A stretch of DNA of 36,775 bases from Methylobacterium sp. R2-1. GTDB taxonomy: Bacteria; Pseudomonadota; Alphaproteobacteria; Rhizobiales; Beijerinckiaceae. Shown in pieces: positions 19,952 through 29,405 of the stretch. Every line of letters starts with the position of its first letter. The stretch's first letter is position 1. The DNA is taken from NCBI RefSeq assembly GCF_014191355.1, contig NZ_JACHWM010000028.1, forward strand, positions 1 to 36,775. The letters are read 5' to 3'. Under the pieces are notes generated by a model. That model ran no database searches. It had not been told where the DNA came from and saw only the letters and a list, made by a program, of their open reading frames with translations. Both the position numbers and the translations under genes were made by a program.

Positions 19952-22168
19952 TCAGAAGGCAACGTTGTAGGCCACTTCGACCGAGCGCGGCCGGCCTAAT
20001 AGCCACGACACCGAACTCCCCGTCACGGGGTAGACCTTGTCGAGTAGGTTGTAGGCACGCACGCTGAAGTGTGAGGTCTCGCTCACGCGGTAGTCCACGC
20101 TCGCGTTGACGACCTCGTAGGCCGGACGCCGGACGGTGTTGGCGAAGTCGCTGAAGGTCTCGCCGACGAACTGCACGCCAGCCCGTGCCTCCCAGCGCGG
20201 TGCGAAGGCCCAGGACAGCCAGAGATTGGCGACGCGAGCGGGAACAGAGATCGGCTGATTGCCCGCGAAGTTGACGGCGGCGCCGCCAACCGCCTGCTGA
20301 AAGTCGTCGTACTGGGCATGCACCAAGGCGATGTTGCCTTCGACGCGCCAGTTCTCCCAGAGCCCAAGCGAGGCGAACGCCTCGACGCCATGCGAAGACT
20401 GGCTGCCCACCTGGATGGACACGGCTGGCCGCAGCGGATCGGCCGTCAGCAGGTTGTCCTTCGTGATCCGGTAACCAGCCAGCGTGAACTCACCCCGGCC
20501 CTCCCAGAACAGCTGCTTGTAACCAACCTCGATTTGCTCGCCGGTCGAGAGTTCGAAATCCTTCTGCGCCAGCGACAGAGTAATCAGCGAGTTTACGGGA
20601 TCCACGGCGGTGGCGTAGCTCGCGTAGAGCGAGCTGTCGGGCGTCGGGTTGTAGACCGCGCCGAAGCGGTAGCTCAGCGCACTGAAATCCTTCGTGAACC
20701 CTGCCGAGGGAGTGCGCGGGTCTGAGCGACGAACTGTAGGCGCATCGTAGCGCACGCCAGCGATCAGCGAGAGCTGTTCCGTCAGAACGAGGCGGTTCTC
20801 GGCAAACAGAGAATACTGATCCGAGCTGGTGGCGTAGCCGAGCGTGGTCAGGTCGAGACTGGAGAAGACGCCGGGGCTGAAGACGAACGGATTGACGCTG
20901 GTCTCGCCGCGATAGGGCGAGTTGTTTGTGTGCGAAAACTTGATGTGGTTGACGTCGAAGCCGGCGACGAACTCGTTGCGGAAGCCGAACAGCTCACCCT
21001 TGAAGGCGGCGTCGAAGCGGTTGCCGATCTGCTCCTGGTTGTGGAAGATCTCGATCGGGTTCGTCCGTCGGATCAGGCCGGTGCTTGGCGCAAAGGTGTA
21101 GGTCTCGACGTTGCGCCAGTGCCGATCCGACTTGAGGTGATAGGCCGTGTTGCGGATCGTGATGTCGGCTGTGGGCGTCCACTCGGTCTTGAGCTGGGTC
21201 CAGTTGTCCTCGAAGACGATGCGACTGTCGTTGACGTTGTAGTTGTTGAACCGGGTGCGCGGATCGATCCGGCCGCCGATCAAAGGCGTCCCGAAGTAGC
21301 GCAGCGGCTCTTGGTAGCCGTAGTCGTGCGAAAGTGTGAAGGCGAGATCGGGCGTTGCCTGGTAGAGCACGGCACCCGAGACAGCGAGATTGCTGAAGTC
21401 ACCGTTCTGGCGCAGCCAGCCATTGGCCTGGTTGGCGCTGACGTTGAGGCGGTAGAAGACGTTCTCGCCGATGGGTCCACCGCTGTCGATGGCAAGGCGC
21501 TTCACGCCATCGGATCCGAGAGCGGCGCGTGCGGCGTTGATCGGTACGGCGACTGGCTTCTTGGGGACGACGTTGATGACGCCGCCGATCGCGCCGTCCC
21601 CGTACAGCACGGAAGCCGGCCCACGCAGCACCTCGATCCGGTCGACGTTCCAGGTGTCGAACGGGTAGGTGATCGTACCGGCACCGACATAGAGCCGGGT
21701 GCCGTCATAGAGCTGCATCACCGAGTTTACGCCGGCAAAGCCGCGGGAGGTGTAGGCGCCGAGGCCGTTACCGGGCGCACCGATGGTCGTGATGCCAGCG
21801 GCGTTCTGGGTGATCGCCTCCTGCACGGTCTCCTGCCCACGCTCTCGGATCTTCTGACCTGGGATGACCTCGATGCTGGCGGGCGTCTGCAGCGGCGACA
21901 GGTCGAGGCGGCTGCCACTGCGGTTCGGCGTGGTGAGGTTCAGCCCGGTCGGCGCCGCCGTGTATGGCGTCGGTGCTAGAAGCCTTGTGCCGGACCCCGC
22001 CCCCTGGACGGCCAGTTCCTCCAGCGCAACGGCGTGCGAACCAGTGGTGATCTCCGCACGCTCCTGTGCCGTCAGAGAGGTCGAGCTCAGAACGAGAGCG
22101 CTGGTGGAGAGATACAGGGCAGCAGGCAAGTGCTCGGCAAGCGAGCGGGTACGATCAACGCGGACCAT
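19952..22168 (-). CDS. TonB-dependent outer-membrane receptor under cobalamin riboswitch control
   Basis: 738 residues from the ATG at 22168, with a signal peptide (LPAALYLSTSALVLSSTSLT then AQ). The plug has IEVIPGQKIRERGQETVQEA, then VDRIEVLRGPASVLYGDGAI and GGVINVVPKKP. The rest is a 22-strand barrel ending in Phe (VEVAYNVAF). Similarity alone would call it a siderophore receptor (FhuA/FoxA-like). The cobalamin riboswitch directly upstream indicates that it imports a corrinoid or is repressed by B12. There is no STN domain, so it is not a sigma-signalling receptor. The annotation start at 22261 is possible but adds residues before the signal peptide. Confidence 0.88.
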   Translation of the reverse strand: MVRVDRTRSLAEHLPAALYLSTSALVLSSTSLTAQERAEITTGSHAVALEELAVQGAGSGTRLLAPTPYTAAPTGLNLTTPNRSGSRLDLSPLQTPASIEVIPGQKIRERGQETVQEAITQNAAGITTIGAPGNGLGAYTSRGFAGVNSVMQLYDGTRLYVGAGTITYPFDTWNVDRIEVLRGPASVLYGDGAIGGVINVVPKKPVAVPINAARAALGSDGVKRLAIDSGGPIGENVFYRLNVSANQANGWLRQNGDFSNLAVSGAVLYQATPDLAFTLSHDYGYQEPLRYFGTPLIGGRIDPRTRFNNYNVNDSRIVFEDNWTQLKTEWTPTADITIRNTAYHLKSDRHWRNVETYTFAPSTGLIRRTNPIEIFHNQEQIGNRFDAAFKGELFGFRNEFVAGFDVNHIKFSHTNNSPYRGETSVNPFVFSPGVFSSLDLTTLGYATSSDQYSLFAENRLVLTEQLSLIAGVRYDAPTVRRSDPRTPSAGFTKDFSALSYRFGAVYNPTPDSSLYASYATAVDPVNSLITLSLAQKDFELSTGEQIEVGYKQLFWEGRGEFTLAGYRITKDNLLTADPLRPAVSIQVGSQSSHGVEAFASLGLWENWRVEGNIALVHAQYDDFQQAVGGAAVNFAGNQPISVPARVANLWLSWAFAPRWEARAGVQFVGETFSDFANTVRRPAYEVVNASVDYRVSETSHFSVRAYNLLDKVYPVTGSSVSWLLGRPRSVEVAYNVAF

Positions 22169-22302
22169 GGTACGAGGAGCCTCGGGCAACGGCAGTGGCA
22201 CGTCACCGCGAACGAGGCCTCGGCTCACCGCCCCCAAGCAGAAGGGACGGCGCTTCGACACCCATCAGGACACCCCGCCCAATGTGTTTCGCGTGTGACC
22301 AC

Positions 22303-22475
22303 GACTGACGGCAGGTCTCCTGGCTCGCGGGTCGCTGCCCTCTCACCGTCTTCCCGGGCGAGGCTGCCCAGTGACATGGTGGCGGAAGGCTCGCCGCTTA
22401 CAGTTGCGGGGGCAGCCGCGGCATCGGGTTACCCCTCACCGCGTTCCCTTTTGATCCCCGAGGGGAACCGTCACT
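22303..22475 (-). promoter_or_regulatory. Cobalamin (B12) riboswitch
   Basis: Read on the minus strand, the region carries the conserved B12 elements in order: a GGTGAGGGG region, GCTGCCCCCGCAACTGTAAG (around 22393-22416), CACTGGGCAGCC, a CGGGAAGACGG segment, and the B12 box AGCCAGGAGACCTGCCGTCA within 22305-22325. It ends about 135 bp upstream of the receptor start. Cobalamin binding normally switches the downstream gene off. Confidence 0.93.
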
Positions 22476-22767
22476 TAGATGGTAGCGCCTTGGGTCCGCA
22501 CAGACTGTCGCACGATAGCAACATCCAGCGGGACTCTTGCCCCTACGAGGTCTCAGAGCATGATTCGCCCTTACCCTCAGCCATATTTGTCGACAGCCTG
22601 CCGTCCCTTCGGAAACGGTCGACTGCAGAGGTGCCCGCGTGAGGCTGCTGTGGGTCGCAAGCAGCGGCTCCGCGCCTGACGGACGAAGGTCGGCTCATAG
22701 CGCGAGCCGACCGTCTAAGTGGCACGACGTACGGCATTCAGCTCTGGCACCCTTTTGTCAGTCTCGA
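22476..22767. other. Spacer between the riboswitch and the recombinase fragment
   Basis: About 290 bp with no believable gene. The promoter of the riboswitch transcript must lie near 22480-22560 on the minus strand, but I see no convincing -35/-10 pair. Confidence 0.4.
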
Positions 22768-23013
22768 CTACTCTGAGATCTTCCGTAGCAGTCTGCGGAT
22801 TTCGCAGGACGTCCAAACCAAGCCACCGCGCGGCTTCCGAATACCCTGAACCCGCAGACCTCGTGCAAGGCCCTCGCAAGTCGTGATGCCGGCGCCGCGC
22901 AGCTCCGCAATGACAGGCCGGATCTCGTCGCGGAACCGCTGCGCCTTCGCGGTTGAGGCCCTGCGGCCGGCTTCACCGAGCTTCGGCCTGCTGACTGGCT
23001 GCCTTATCACCAC
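22768..23013 (-). pseudogene. C-terminal fragment of a serine recombinase/resolvase
   Basis: 81 codons: RPKLGEAGRRASTAKAQRFR, EIRPVIAELRGAGITTCEGL, ARGLRVQGIRKPRGGLVWTS, then CEIRRLLRKI. This matches the end of Pin/Tn3-like serine recombinases, where LG-x-P-x-L-x-x-A leads into a helical segment and the recognition helix (I-A-x-x-L-N-x-x-G-I-x-T-x-x-G-G-x-W). The catalytic N-terminal domain is absent. It abuts the end of the TonB receptor gene (overlap of 7 bp), a likely scar of a past insertion. Confidence 0.65.
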
Positions 23014-25115
23014 CGGTACCTCAGACCACCGTAAACCGCCCTACCAGTGCCCGGATTGAAGATCTCCGAGGCGACGTTGGCGACGCCGGCGATGGCCACG
23101 CTGGAGATGTAGCGCCTATCCAGGAGGTTGCGCGCCTCAAGGTACCCAGACCAAGCCGAGCCCTGGTCGAAGCCGATCCTGAAGTTCAGGAGCGCGTAGG
23201 AAGACACCGTCAGGCTGTTGGCGTTGTCGGCGAAATAAGCCTGCGGCGACCACTCGACGTTCGGGCCGGCGTAGAAGCCGCTCGGATGACGGTAGAGCAC
23301 CTCGGCGCGCAGGTAGTGCGTCGGCGCGCCGGGCAGGCGGTTGTTGCCGTAGAGCGCGTCACTAACAAAGAAGAAGTCGTTGTAGGTGTAGGCCGTGTTG
23401 AACCAGACGCGGTCCTCAGCCGAGACGAGCGACTTCAAGAAGGCCACCCCAAGGCCCGCCTCGACGCCTTGATGCACGGTGCGGTCGGCGTTCACGATGC
23501 TGCAGGGGCTGAAAATCGACGTCGTCAGGCACTGCAGTTCGTTCCGGATTTCCGAGCGGTAGAGCGAGAGGTCCCACGTGAGATCCGGTCGGATGCCGCG
23601 CGTGCCAACCTCGTACGTAGTCGCGGTCTGAGCGCGCAGGTTTGAGGTCGCCACGGTCGCGAACGAGTTCGCATCGAAGGTCGGCGCCTCGGCGCTGCCC
23701 GAGACGTTGCCGTAGACCTGCCACGTGGGGTCGACGTCCCAAAGCACGCCGAACTTCGGCTTGGCGATGTCGTAGGTTGAGCGGCCCGACTGGTTGCCGT
23801 TGGCCAGGAAGCGGTCCTTCCGGTCACGGGTCGCGTGCAGGAAGAAGCCACCCCCGACGAGGGCGACGTTCGGCAGGACGAAGAACGAGTTCTCGGCATA
23901 GGCCGACATGTTCTCCGAACGGTCAAGGGTCGAGAAGGTCAGGGGTCCCTTCACGGCGCCGTTCAGGTTGACGAACTGCCTATAGTCGATGGTGCCGTTG
24001 TCGACGTTCACGCCCACGACCAGGCGGTTGCGGAAGCCGCCGATGATCCTGTCGTCGGTCGCGCGGACGAAGCCACCGTAGTCCTGCACCGTGTAGTCGA
24101 GGTACTCGTAGATCGGGTGGTCGACGCGGCGTTGGACTGTGAAGAGGCCGAAGTCCACGATCGTCTCGTCGAAGCGCAGCGTGGTCTTGTTGGCGAGCCG
24201 CACCGAGTCGATGTTGCGCTGCTGGTTCTGCTGGACCCAGACCGGGTTCGCGGCGCGGGGGTTCGTCAGCGCCGATTGCCGGGTCACCTCGCCTGGGATG
24301 CGCTGGTTGATGGTGTTGGCGTTCACGTAGAAGCGCGTCTCGGCGTCAGGCGAGAATCGGTAGCCGAAGTTGGCGTTGCCGCGCACCGAGTTACCGTCGC
24401 TGTGCTCGCGGAAGCCGTCGAACCGGTCCGCGGACAGGGTGAGGAAGTAGTCGAACGGACCCGACACCCCGCCCGTGGAGGCCTGCCCCTTCAGGTAGCC
24501 GAAGCTGCCGGCGTCGATACGGGCGTCGAAGGGGAACACGTCGCGACCGGTCGGGGTGACCAGGTTGATCGCGCCGCCGAGCGCGTTGGCTCCGAACCGC
24601 AGCGCGTTGGCGCCCCTGAAGACCTCGACGTAGCGGTAGGCGGTCGGGTCGATCTCGAAGAAGTCGACGAGGCCATCGGAGGTGTTGATGGGGATGCCGT
24701 CCTGGAAGACGTTGATGCCGCGGTTGCCGTAGTTGCGGGAGAGGCCCGAGCCACGGATGGACAGCCGGGCGTCCGAGCCGAACCTGGGCTGCACGATGAC
24801 GCCGGGCACAAAGTCGAGCACGTCCTTGAGCGTCTGCGCCGGCCGGTTCTTGAACGCCGTGTCCGGGACGAGGGCGACGCCGCCCGGCGTGCGCTGAAGG
24901 TCCGCGCGGGCCTGCTCGACGGTCGGTACGGTGAGGCTTGCCGCCTGGGCGGCCGGTGGGAGCCGCGTCTCGGCCGACGGCGCGGCGGAACCGGCAACGC
25001 TGAGCTCGGAAAGGGTGACGGACTCCGTCGCGGCGGTCTGGGCGAAGACGGAGGTGGAGGCAAGCAGCGTCAACAACAGGGCGGCGTAGAGCTCGACCCG
25101 GGGAATTCGGTACAT
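23007..25115 (-). CDS. TonB-dependent receptor (FecA-like plug, no signalling domain)
   Basis: 702 residues with signal peptide (LYAALLLTLLASTSVFAQ). TonB-box-like ESVTLSELSVAG at ~31-42. The plug contains TLKDVLDFVPGVIVQPRFG, SIRGSGLSRNYGNRGINVFQ and VEVFRGANALRFGANALGG, close to FecA-type receptors; the barrel ends GGLRYRW with the terminal aromatic residue. Without STN it imports but does not signal to a FecR. It is last of the five-gene operon, 43 bp after a DUF2946 gene. DUF2946 neighbours suggest copper-linked control; the substrate may be a metal chelate. Sequence alone does not say which. Confidence 0.85.
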   Translation of the reverse strand: MYRIPRVELYAALLLTLLASTSVFAQTAATESVTLSELSVAGSAAPSAETRLPPAAQAASLTVPTVEQARADLQRTPGGVALVPDTAFKNRPAQTLKDVLDFVPGVIVQPRFGSDARLSIRGSGLSRNYGNRGINVFQDGIPINTSDGLVDFFEIDPTAYRYVEVFRGANALRFGANALGGAINLVTPTGRDVFPFDARIDAGSFGYLKGQASTGGVSGPFDYFLTLSADRFDGFREHSDGNSVRGNANFGYRFSPDAETRFYVNANTINQRIPGEVTRQSALTNPRAANPVWVQQNQQRNIDSVRLANKTTLRFDETIVDFGLFTVQRRVDHPIYEYLDYTVQDYGGFVRATDDRIIGGFRNRLVVGVNVDNGTIDYRQFVNLNGAVKGPLTFSTLDRSENMSAYAENSFFVLPNVALVGGGFFLHATRDRKDRFLANGNQSGRSTYDIAKPKFGVLWDVDPTWQVYGNVSGSAEAPTFDANSFATVATSNLRAQTATTYEVGTRGIRPDLTWDLSLYRSEIRNELQCLTTSIFSPCSIVNADRTVHQGVEAGLGVAFLKSLVSAEDRVWFNTAYTYNDFFFVSDALYGNNRLPGAPTHYLRAEVLYRHPSGFYAGPNVEWSPQAYFADNANSLTVSSYALLNFRIGFDQGSAWSGYLEARNLLDRRYISSVAIAGVANVASEIFNPGTGRAVYGGLRYRW

Positions 25116-25158
25116 GGCATGAGGTCCGTGGCCTGAAGGATCGGGGAAGGGCGACCGA

Positions 25159-25548
25159 TCAGGCGACGGGTGGGGCGCGTGCGCTGGCCCTGGCTCCCGG
25201 AGGGCCTCGCGGACAGGCGATGACCTCCGGACGCCAGGTCAAGGCAACGGCTTGGCGAGCGGGCCAGACGACCGGCACCACCGAGGAGAGCGGGACCGCG
25301 GCGGAGTTCAGGACGTGGGCGACGAGACAGCAATCCGGGTGCCCGTGCGACAGGCGCGCCTTGGACGGTCCGTCATCGCTGCCCGCGTCCTGCCGGCAGA
25401 GGACGTGGGCGGGGTCGGGAGACAGAGCGAGGCTTGCACCGCCGAGCACGGCCTGGAGCGCGAGCGCGTACAGGGCGGCCACCGCGATGGCCGCGCGCCA
25501 GGCACGCATCCTCGGTACCTGTCGAGGCGTCACGCTCCTGGTCGGCAT
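25159..25548 (-). CDS. DUF2946 family protein (second copy), possible metal-sensing leader protein
   Basis: 129 residues from the ATG at 25548, which overlaps the stop of the upstream TonB receptor gene (ATGA). A membrane segment (AWRAAIAVAALYALALQAVL) precedes a metal-binding-like patch, LSHGHPDCCLVAH, and a proline-rich end with PRGPP and APPVA. An internal ATG at 25509 is possible. In Bordetella a DUF2946 protein acts as a copper-sensing upstream frame that shuts down a TonB-transporter operon. Here it precedes a TonB receptor by 43 bp, the same arrangement. The conserved CxxC of that protein is not exact here: CC plus nearby His. The function is inference. Confidence 0.75.
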   Translation of the reverse strand: MPTRSVTPRQVPRMRAWRAAIAVAALYALALQAVLGGASLALSPDPAHVLCRQDAGSDDGPSKARLSHGHPDCCLVAHVLNSAAVPLSSVVPVVWPARQAVALTWRPEVIACPRGPPGARASARAPPVA

Positions 25549-27884
25549 CAGAAGGACAGCCGCATGCCGCCGACGAAATTACGCGGGGCGCCCGCGAACA
25601 CCGAGCCTGTGGTGTTGGCCAGGACGCTCGCGCCATTCTGAAGGCCGGAGGCGGCGCTGATCGAGTTCGCGAGGTTCTGGGCCGAGGCGACGTAGGTCTT
25701 GTCCAGGACGTTCCGCGCCTCGAAGAACAGGTTCAGCCGTTTGGCGTAGCCAACGAGTTCCGTCGTGTAGTGCACGTTGAGGTTCACGATGGCGTAGCCG
25801 GGCGCCTTTAGGAGGTTGGCGTTGTCGATGAAGAAGTCGTCCTGGAACACCGTTTCCACGTAGCCGCCCAGGCCCGCTAGGGGGCCGGTCGCCTGCTCGT
25901 AGCCGATCCGTGCGAGAAGCTGGTTGGCGGGCACGCCGGGGATGTGGTTGCCCGCGCGGTCGAAGCGTCGGGTCAGGCTGCCGGCGCTGAGTTGCTCGAC
26001 GTACTTGGTGTAGATCTGGTCGTCGAAGGTGTAGGCCGCAGTCGCCCGCCAGCCCGGCGCGAAGGCCCAGTCCGCTCCGACCTCGACGCCGCGATGCTCC
26101 GAGGCCGGCGCGTTGAAGGTGTAGCTCAGGAGGCCGGCACCCGGCGATTGCGTGACGAGCTCGTTGCGGAAGAACTCGTAGAAGCCGGTCACGCTGAAGC
26201 GGACGCCGGGCATCGGCGTCCAGTCGGCTCCGATGTCGAAGCCGAGGTTCTCCTGCGTCTGCAGCTGCCCGTTGTTGCCGGGTACGCCGGCGGAGGTGAC
26301 GGTGAGGTTCGAGGCCGAGGGCGTGGCGTAGCCGGTCGCCACGCGGCCCCGGACCTGCCAGGCGGTATCGGGCCGGTAGAGCAGGGAAAGCTCGGGCGCG
26401 ACGTTCAGGAAGCTGCGGTCGATGTTGGCCAGTGTGGTGGTGACGCCGCCGGCGGCCGGGAAGCCGTAGGTGATGTTGCGTCCGTTGATCGTGGTGTTCT
26501 CGGCACTGATGCCGGCGACCGCGATCCACTGGTCGGAGAGCTGCAGCTCGACGCGGGCGCGGCCGCCCAGGTTTGCCTGGGTGGCCTCAAGGTCGGCGGT
26601 CAGGGCGCCGAGGCGGGGCCCTCCGTAAGGCGCGCGGTTGTAGGTCAGGCTGTTGCTGTCGAGGGTGTTGAAGGCGAGCGCGACGTAGCCGGTCGCCGGC
26701 AGGCCGAACAGGTCGCCGCGCCGGGTGACGTCGGTGAGGAAGTTGAAGCCAGGGAAGTCGCCGCGCCCCGAGGACGTATAGAAGGGCTGGTTGATCTGGC
26801 GGTCGTCGAACACGAGCTGGGTGCGCCAGGTCGTGAAGGCGTCGAAGTCGTGCTCCCAGCGCCCGCCCACGATGGTGCGCCGGTCGCCGCGGAAGAACGC
26901 GCCCTCGTCGGCGGTCACCGGCACGGTGGCGCCGTTCCGGCCGTTGAGGAGCAGGTTGTAGGTCACGCAGCCGGGTGCAGCCACCGCGGCCGAGGCGCAG
27001 CCCCGCTGGAAAGGGTTGAGCCGGAACTGGTTGAGCGAGCCGCGCCCGGGCAGGTCGGTGGCGACCTCGTTGTTGATGATCTTCAGAGTGAAGCGGTCGT
27101 CCGGCGTCGGCGCGTAGGTGCCGAGGAAGTTGATGGTCTGGGTGTCGAACGAGTTGTGGCTGATGAAGCCGTGGCCCCGCGTGTCGCTGGTGAACAGGCT
27201 GTACTCGAACGGGCCGCTGACCCCGCCGAAGGCGGCGTAGTTGTTGAGGTAGCCGAAGCTGCCGGCATCGACGCCGTACTCAACGCCGTTGATCTCGGAA
27301 CCTCGACGGGTGACGAAGTTCAGGGCGCCGCCGGTGGCGAAGTTGCCGAAGAACGGTGACTGCGGTCCCCGGAACACGTCGATGCGCGAGTAGGCGCGCG
27401 GGTCGACGAGGTCGAAGCGCGAGGAGCCGTCCGCCTGGGTGACGGGGAAGCCGTCCTCCAGCACGACCATATTGCGCGACACGCCGGTGGCGCGGGCGTT
27501 GTTGCCGCGGATCGAGACGACGACGTCGCGGGGACCATTGCCCTGCCGCACCGTCACGCCGGGGCTGTTGCGCAGGATGTCGGCCACGCTTGTGGCGGCG
27601 CGGTTGTCGATGACGCCCTCGCGCCCGACGCTGGTGACCACTTCACCGACAGGCTTGTCCAGCGGCGTGGGGGCGGAGACCGGCGGTAGGCCGGGCCCGG
27701 CAGTGCCGGCCGACGCGGCCGGTGCTCCTCCGGGGACGCCGTTGCTGTCCGAAATGACGGAGATCTCCTCCAGGGCGACAGCTTGGTTGCCGCCTTGGGC
27801 CTGTGCCGCGGCGATGGCCAACGGGCTCGTGGCAAGGATGAAGGTCAGCGCGCGGGCGCATCGGCCTGGACGGCGGTGGGACAT
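25548..27884 (-). CDS. TonB-dependent receptor
   Basis: 778 residues from the ATG at 27884, where the signal peptide begins (RALTFILATSPLAIAAAQAQ). TonB-box-like VALEEISVIS at ~35-44. The plug has SVADILRNSPGVTVRQGNGP, VVVSIRGNNARATGVSRNMV, VLEDGFPVTQADGSSRF and IDVFRGPQSPFFGNFATGGA, giving a typical OM receptor fold. The barrel ends FVGGMRLSF. A long frame upstream of 27884 lacks a signal peptide and is not part of the protein. It lies after the PepSY gene and overlaps the next DUF2946 gene. It is probably a metal-chelate importer; the ligand is unknown. Confidence 0.88.
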   Translation of the reverse strand: MSHRRPGRCARALTFILATSPLAIAAAQAQGGNQAVALEEISVISDSNGVPGGAPAASAGTAGPGLPPVSAPTPLDKPVGEVVTSVGREGVIDNRAATSVADILRNSPGVTVRQGNGPRDVVVSIRGNNARATGVSRNMVVLEDGFPVTQADGSSRFDLVDPRAYSRIDVFRGPQSPFFGNFATGGALNFVTRRGSEINGVEYGVDAGSFGYLNNYAAFGGVSGPFEYSLFTSDTRGHGFISHNSFDTQTINFLGTYAPTPDDRFTLKIINNEVATDLPGRGSLNQFRLNPFQRGCASAAVAAPGCVTYNLLLNGRNGATVPVTADEGAFFRGDRRTIVGGRWEHDFDAFTTWRTQLVFDDRQINQPFYTSSGRGDFPGFNFLTDVTRRGDLFGLPATGYVALAFNTLDSNSLTYNRAPYGGPRLGALTADLEATQANLGGRARVELQLSDQWIAVAGISAENTTINGRNITYGFPAAGGVTTTLANIDRSFLNVAPELSLLYRPDTAWQVRGRVATGYATPSASNLTVTSAGVPGNNGQLQTQENLGFDIGADWTPMPGVRFSVTGFYEFFRNELVTQSPGAGLLSYTFNAPASEHRGVEVGADWAFAPGWRATAAYTFDDQIYTKYVEQLSAGSLTRRFDRAGNHIPGVPANQLLARIGYEQATGPLAGLGGYVETVFQDDFFIDNANLLKAPGYAIVNLNVHYTTELVGYAKRLNLFFEARNVLDKTYVASAQNLANSISAASGLQNGASVLANTTGSVFAGAPRNFVGGMRLSF

Positions 27885-27988
27885 GACGGACACTCGTCGA
27901 GTGGCGGCAAGCGAAGGCGAACGCTGCGACCGGAGAAGGGGAATGGGACAGGCGCGCGGCGGGGACGCGTTCGTCCCCGGTTGCGCAG

Positions 27989-29365
27989 TCAGGACGCCAG
28001 GCGCGGGCGCAGGGCCTGGATGGCCAGGTCGACGACGACCATGCCGAGGATGGCCAAGCCGGTCAGCGGGAACAGCGCGCCGAGGCCGAGCACGATCACG
28101 GTCACCGTTGCGGCGACGCGACGGTCGCGGGGCCAGGGAGGGACGCCGAGGCGACCAGCAGGACGGCGCTTCCACCACATCACTGCGGCCGTCACCGCAA
28201 GCAGGATGGTGGCGAGGCAGAAGGCCAGCATCGCGAGCTGGTTGGCCCGGCCCCAGTGCTCGCCCTTGTGGATGCCAATGCCGTACTGGATCGCCCGGGC
28301 GACACCGCCGAGGTCGCCGAAGCGCACGTCGACGAGCGGCTTGCCGGTGTACTGGTCGAGCGAGATCATCCGCTGCGAAGCCACGTCCTTGGGGTAGGCT
28401 GCCGCGGCGTAGACCCCAGTGTCCCCCACAGGCAGGGAGATCTCGAAGCCGGGCGGCATGCCGAGGCCGCGCAGGATCTCGACGGCGCGCGCTGAGCCGA
28501 TGGAAGCCGCCGCGCTCGGCTGGGAGACCGGGACCGGCGCGTCCTCCATGGACCATCCGGTGGTGGTGAGCATCTCCTGCATCGGCACGTTCGAAACAGG
28601 CTTGTTGGCCCAGAGCGCGCGCGGCTGGCCGACGCCGGCCTCGTTGGACAGGGTCCGCGCCTGCTGGCCCCACCAGGCTGACCAGGGCAGGCCGGTCGCG
28701 GCGAGGAAGAACAGGCCGGCGCCCGCGACCAGGCCCGTCACGGCGTGCAGGTCGCGCCACCAGACGCGCTTGCGCGGCGTGCCGCGCACGCTGACGATCC
28801 CGCCACTCTGCCGACGGGGCCACCAGAGGTAGGTGCCGGTGACCACGAGGATGATGGCGAAGCCGGCCACGACCTCAATGACGCTATTCGCGATTGTGCC
28901 GAAGTAGGCGAGGCTGTGCAGGCGGCGCACAACCATCATGAACTCGTCGTCACGGTCGACGCGGTCGAGCACGTCGCCGTTGTAGGGGTTCAGGTAAACG
29001 AGGGTCCGGAGCGGCCCCTCGGCCATCATCACCACGGCCGTAGCGGTCGGGTCGGCAGGGTCGGCCATCGAGACCGGCACCCCCGTGGGCACGGCCTCTG
29101 AGGCGTTGAAGAGCAGGACGTCCGGGCTGAGGGTGCGGCTCGCCTGGGGCAACACCGTCGTTCGATACGCGAACAGGGTGCCGTTGATCTCGTCCTTGAA
29201 GAGGTAGAGCGAGCCGGTGGCCGAGAGCAGGATGAGGAAGGGCAGGCAGAGCAGGCCGGCGTAGAAGTGCCAGCGCCAGACGGCGCGGTAGACGGCGTCC
29301 TGTGCCGGACGCGCGGCGACAACGGCGGAAAAAGCCGTCGCGTCGCCCTGGAGAGACTGTGACAT
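27989..29365 (-). CDS. PepSY-TM domain membrane protein (PiuB-like)
   Basis: 458 residues. PepSY-associated helices: WRWHFYAGLLCLPFLILLSA, then LHSLAYFGTIANSVIEVVAG, then YLWWPRRQSGG, RDLHAVTGLVAGAGLFFLAA, LGGVARAIQYGIGIHKGEHW and CLATILLAVTAAVMWWKRRP. The repeated His in the helices (RWH, LHS, DLH, IHKGEHW) are typical of heme-b-type iron/copper reductases such as FpvG/PiuB. Such proteins commonly reduce imported metal chelates next to TonB receptors. It is 40 bp after a DUF2946 gene and 104 bp before the receptor gene, in one operon. Confidence 0.87.
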   Translation of the reverse strand: MSQSLQGDATAFSAVVAARPAQDAVYRAVWRWHFYAGLLCLPFLILLSATGSLYLFKDEINGTLFAYRTTVLPQASRTLSPDVLLFNASEAVPTGVPVSMADPADPTATAVVMMAEGPLRTLVYLNPYNGDVLDRVDRDDEFMMVVRRLHSLAYFGTIANSVIEVVAGFAIILVVTGTYLWWPRRQSGGIVSVRGTPRKRVWWRDLHAVTGLVAGAGLFFLAATGLPWSAWWGQQARTLSNEAGVGQPRALWANKPVSNVPMQEMLTTTGWSMEDAPVPVSQPSAAASIGSARAVEILRGLGMPPGFEISLPVGDTGVYAAAAYPKDVASQRMISLDQYTGKPLVDVRFGDLGGVARAIQYGIGIHKGEHWGRANQLAMLAFCLATILLAVTAAVMWWKRRPAGRLGVPPWPRDRRVAATVTVIVLGLGALFPLTGLAILGMVVVDLAIQALRPRLAS

Positions 29366-29405
29366 GGGAGAGGTCCGGGTCTGAGCGATCTGAAAAGTGG
29401 ATCGG

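Noticed and set aside
24491..25063. Long plus- and minus-strand frames inside the TonB receptor genes (for example 23835-25136 and 25944-27359 on the plus strand)
   Set aside because: They are open because of high GC in the opposite strand; the residues are repetitive Val/Gly/Ala/Asp/Arg, no family is recognised and no ribosome-binding site is seen.
27885..28823. Extension of the TonB receptor frame upstream of 27884
   Set aside because: The frame runs through the PepSY gene in another frame, and the clear signal peptide starts at the ATG at 27884.
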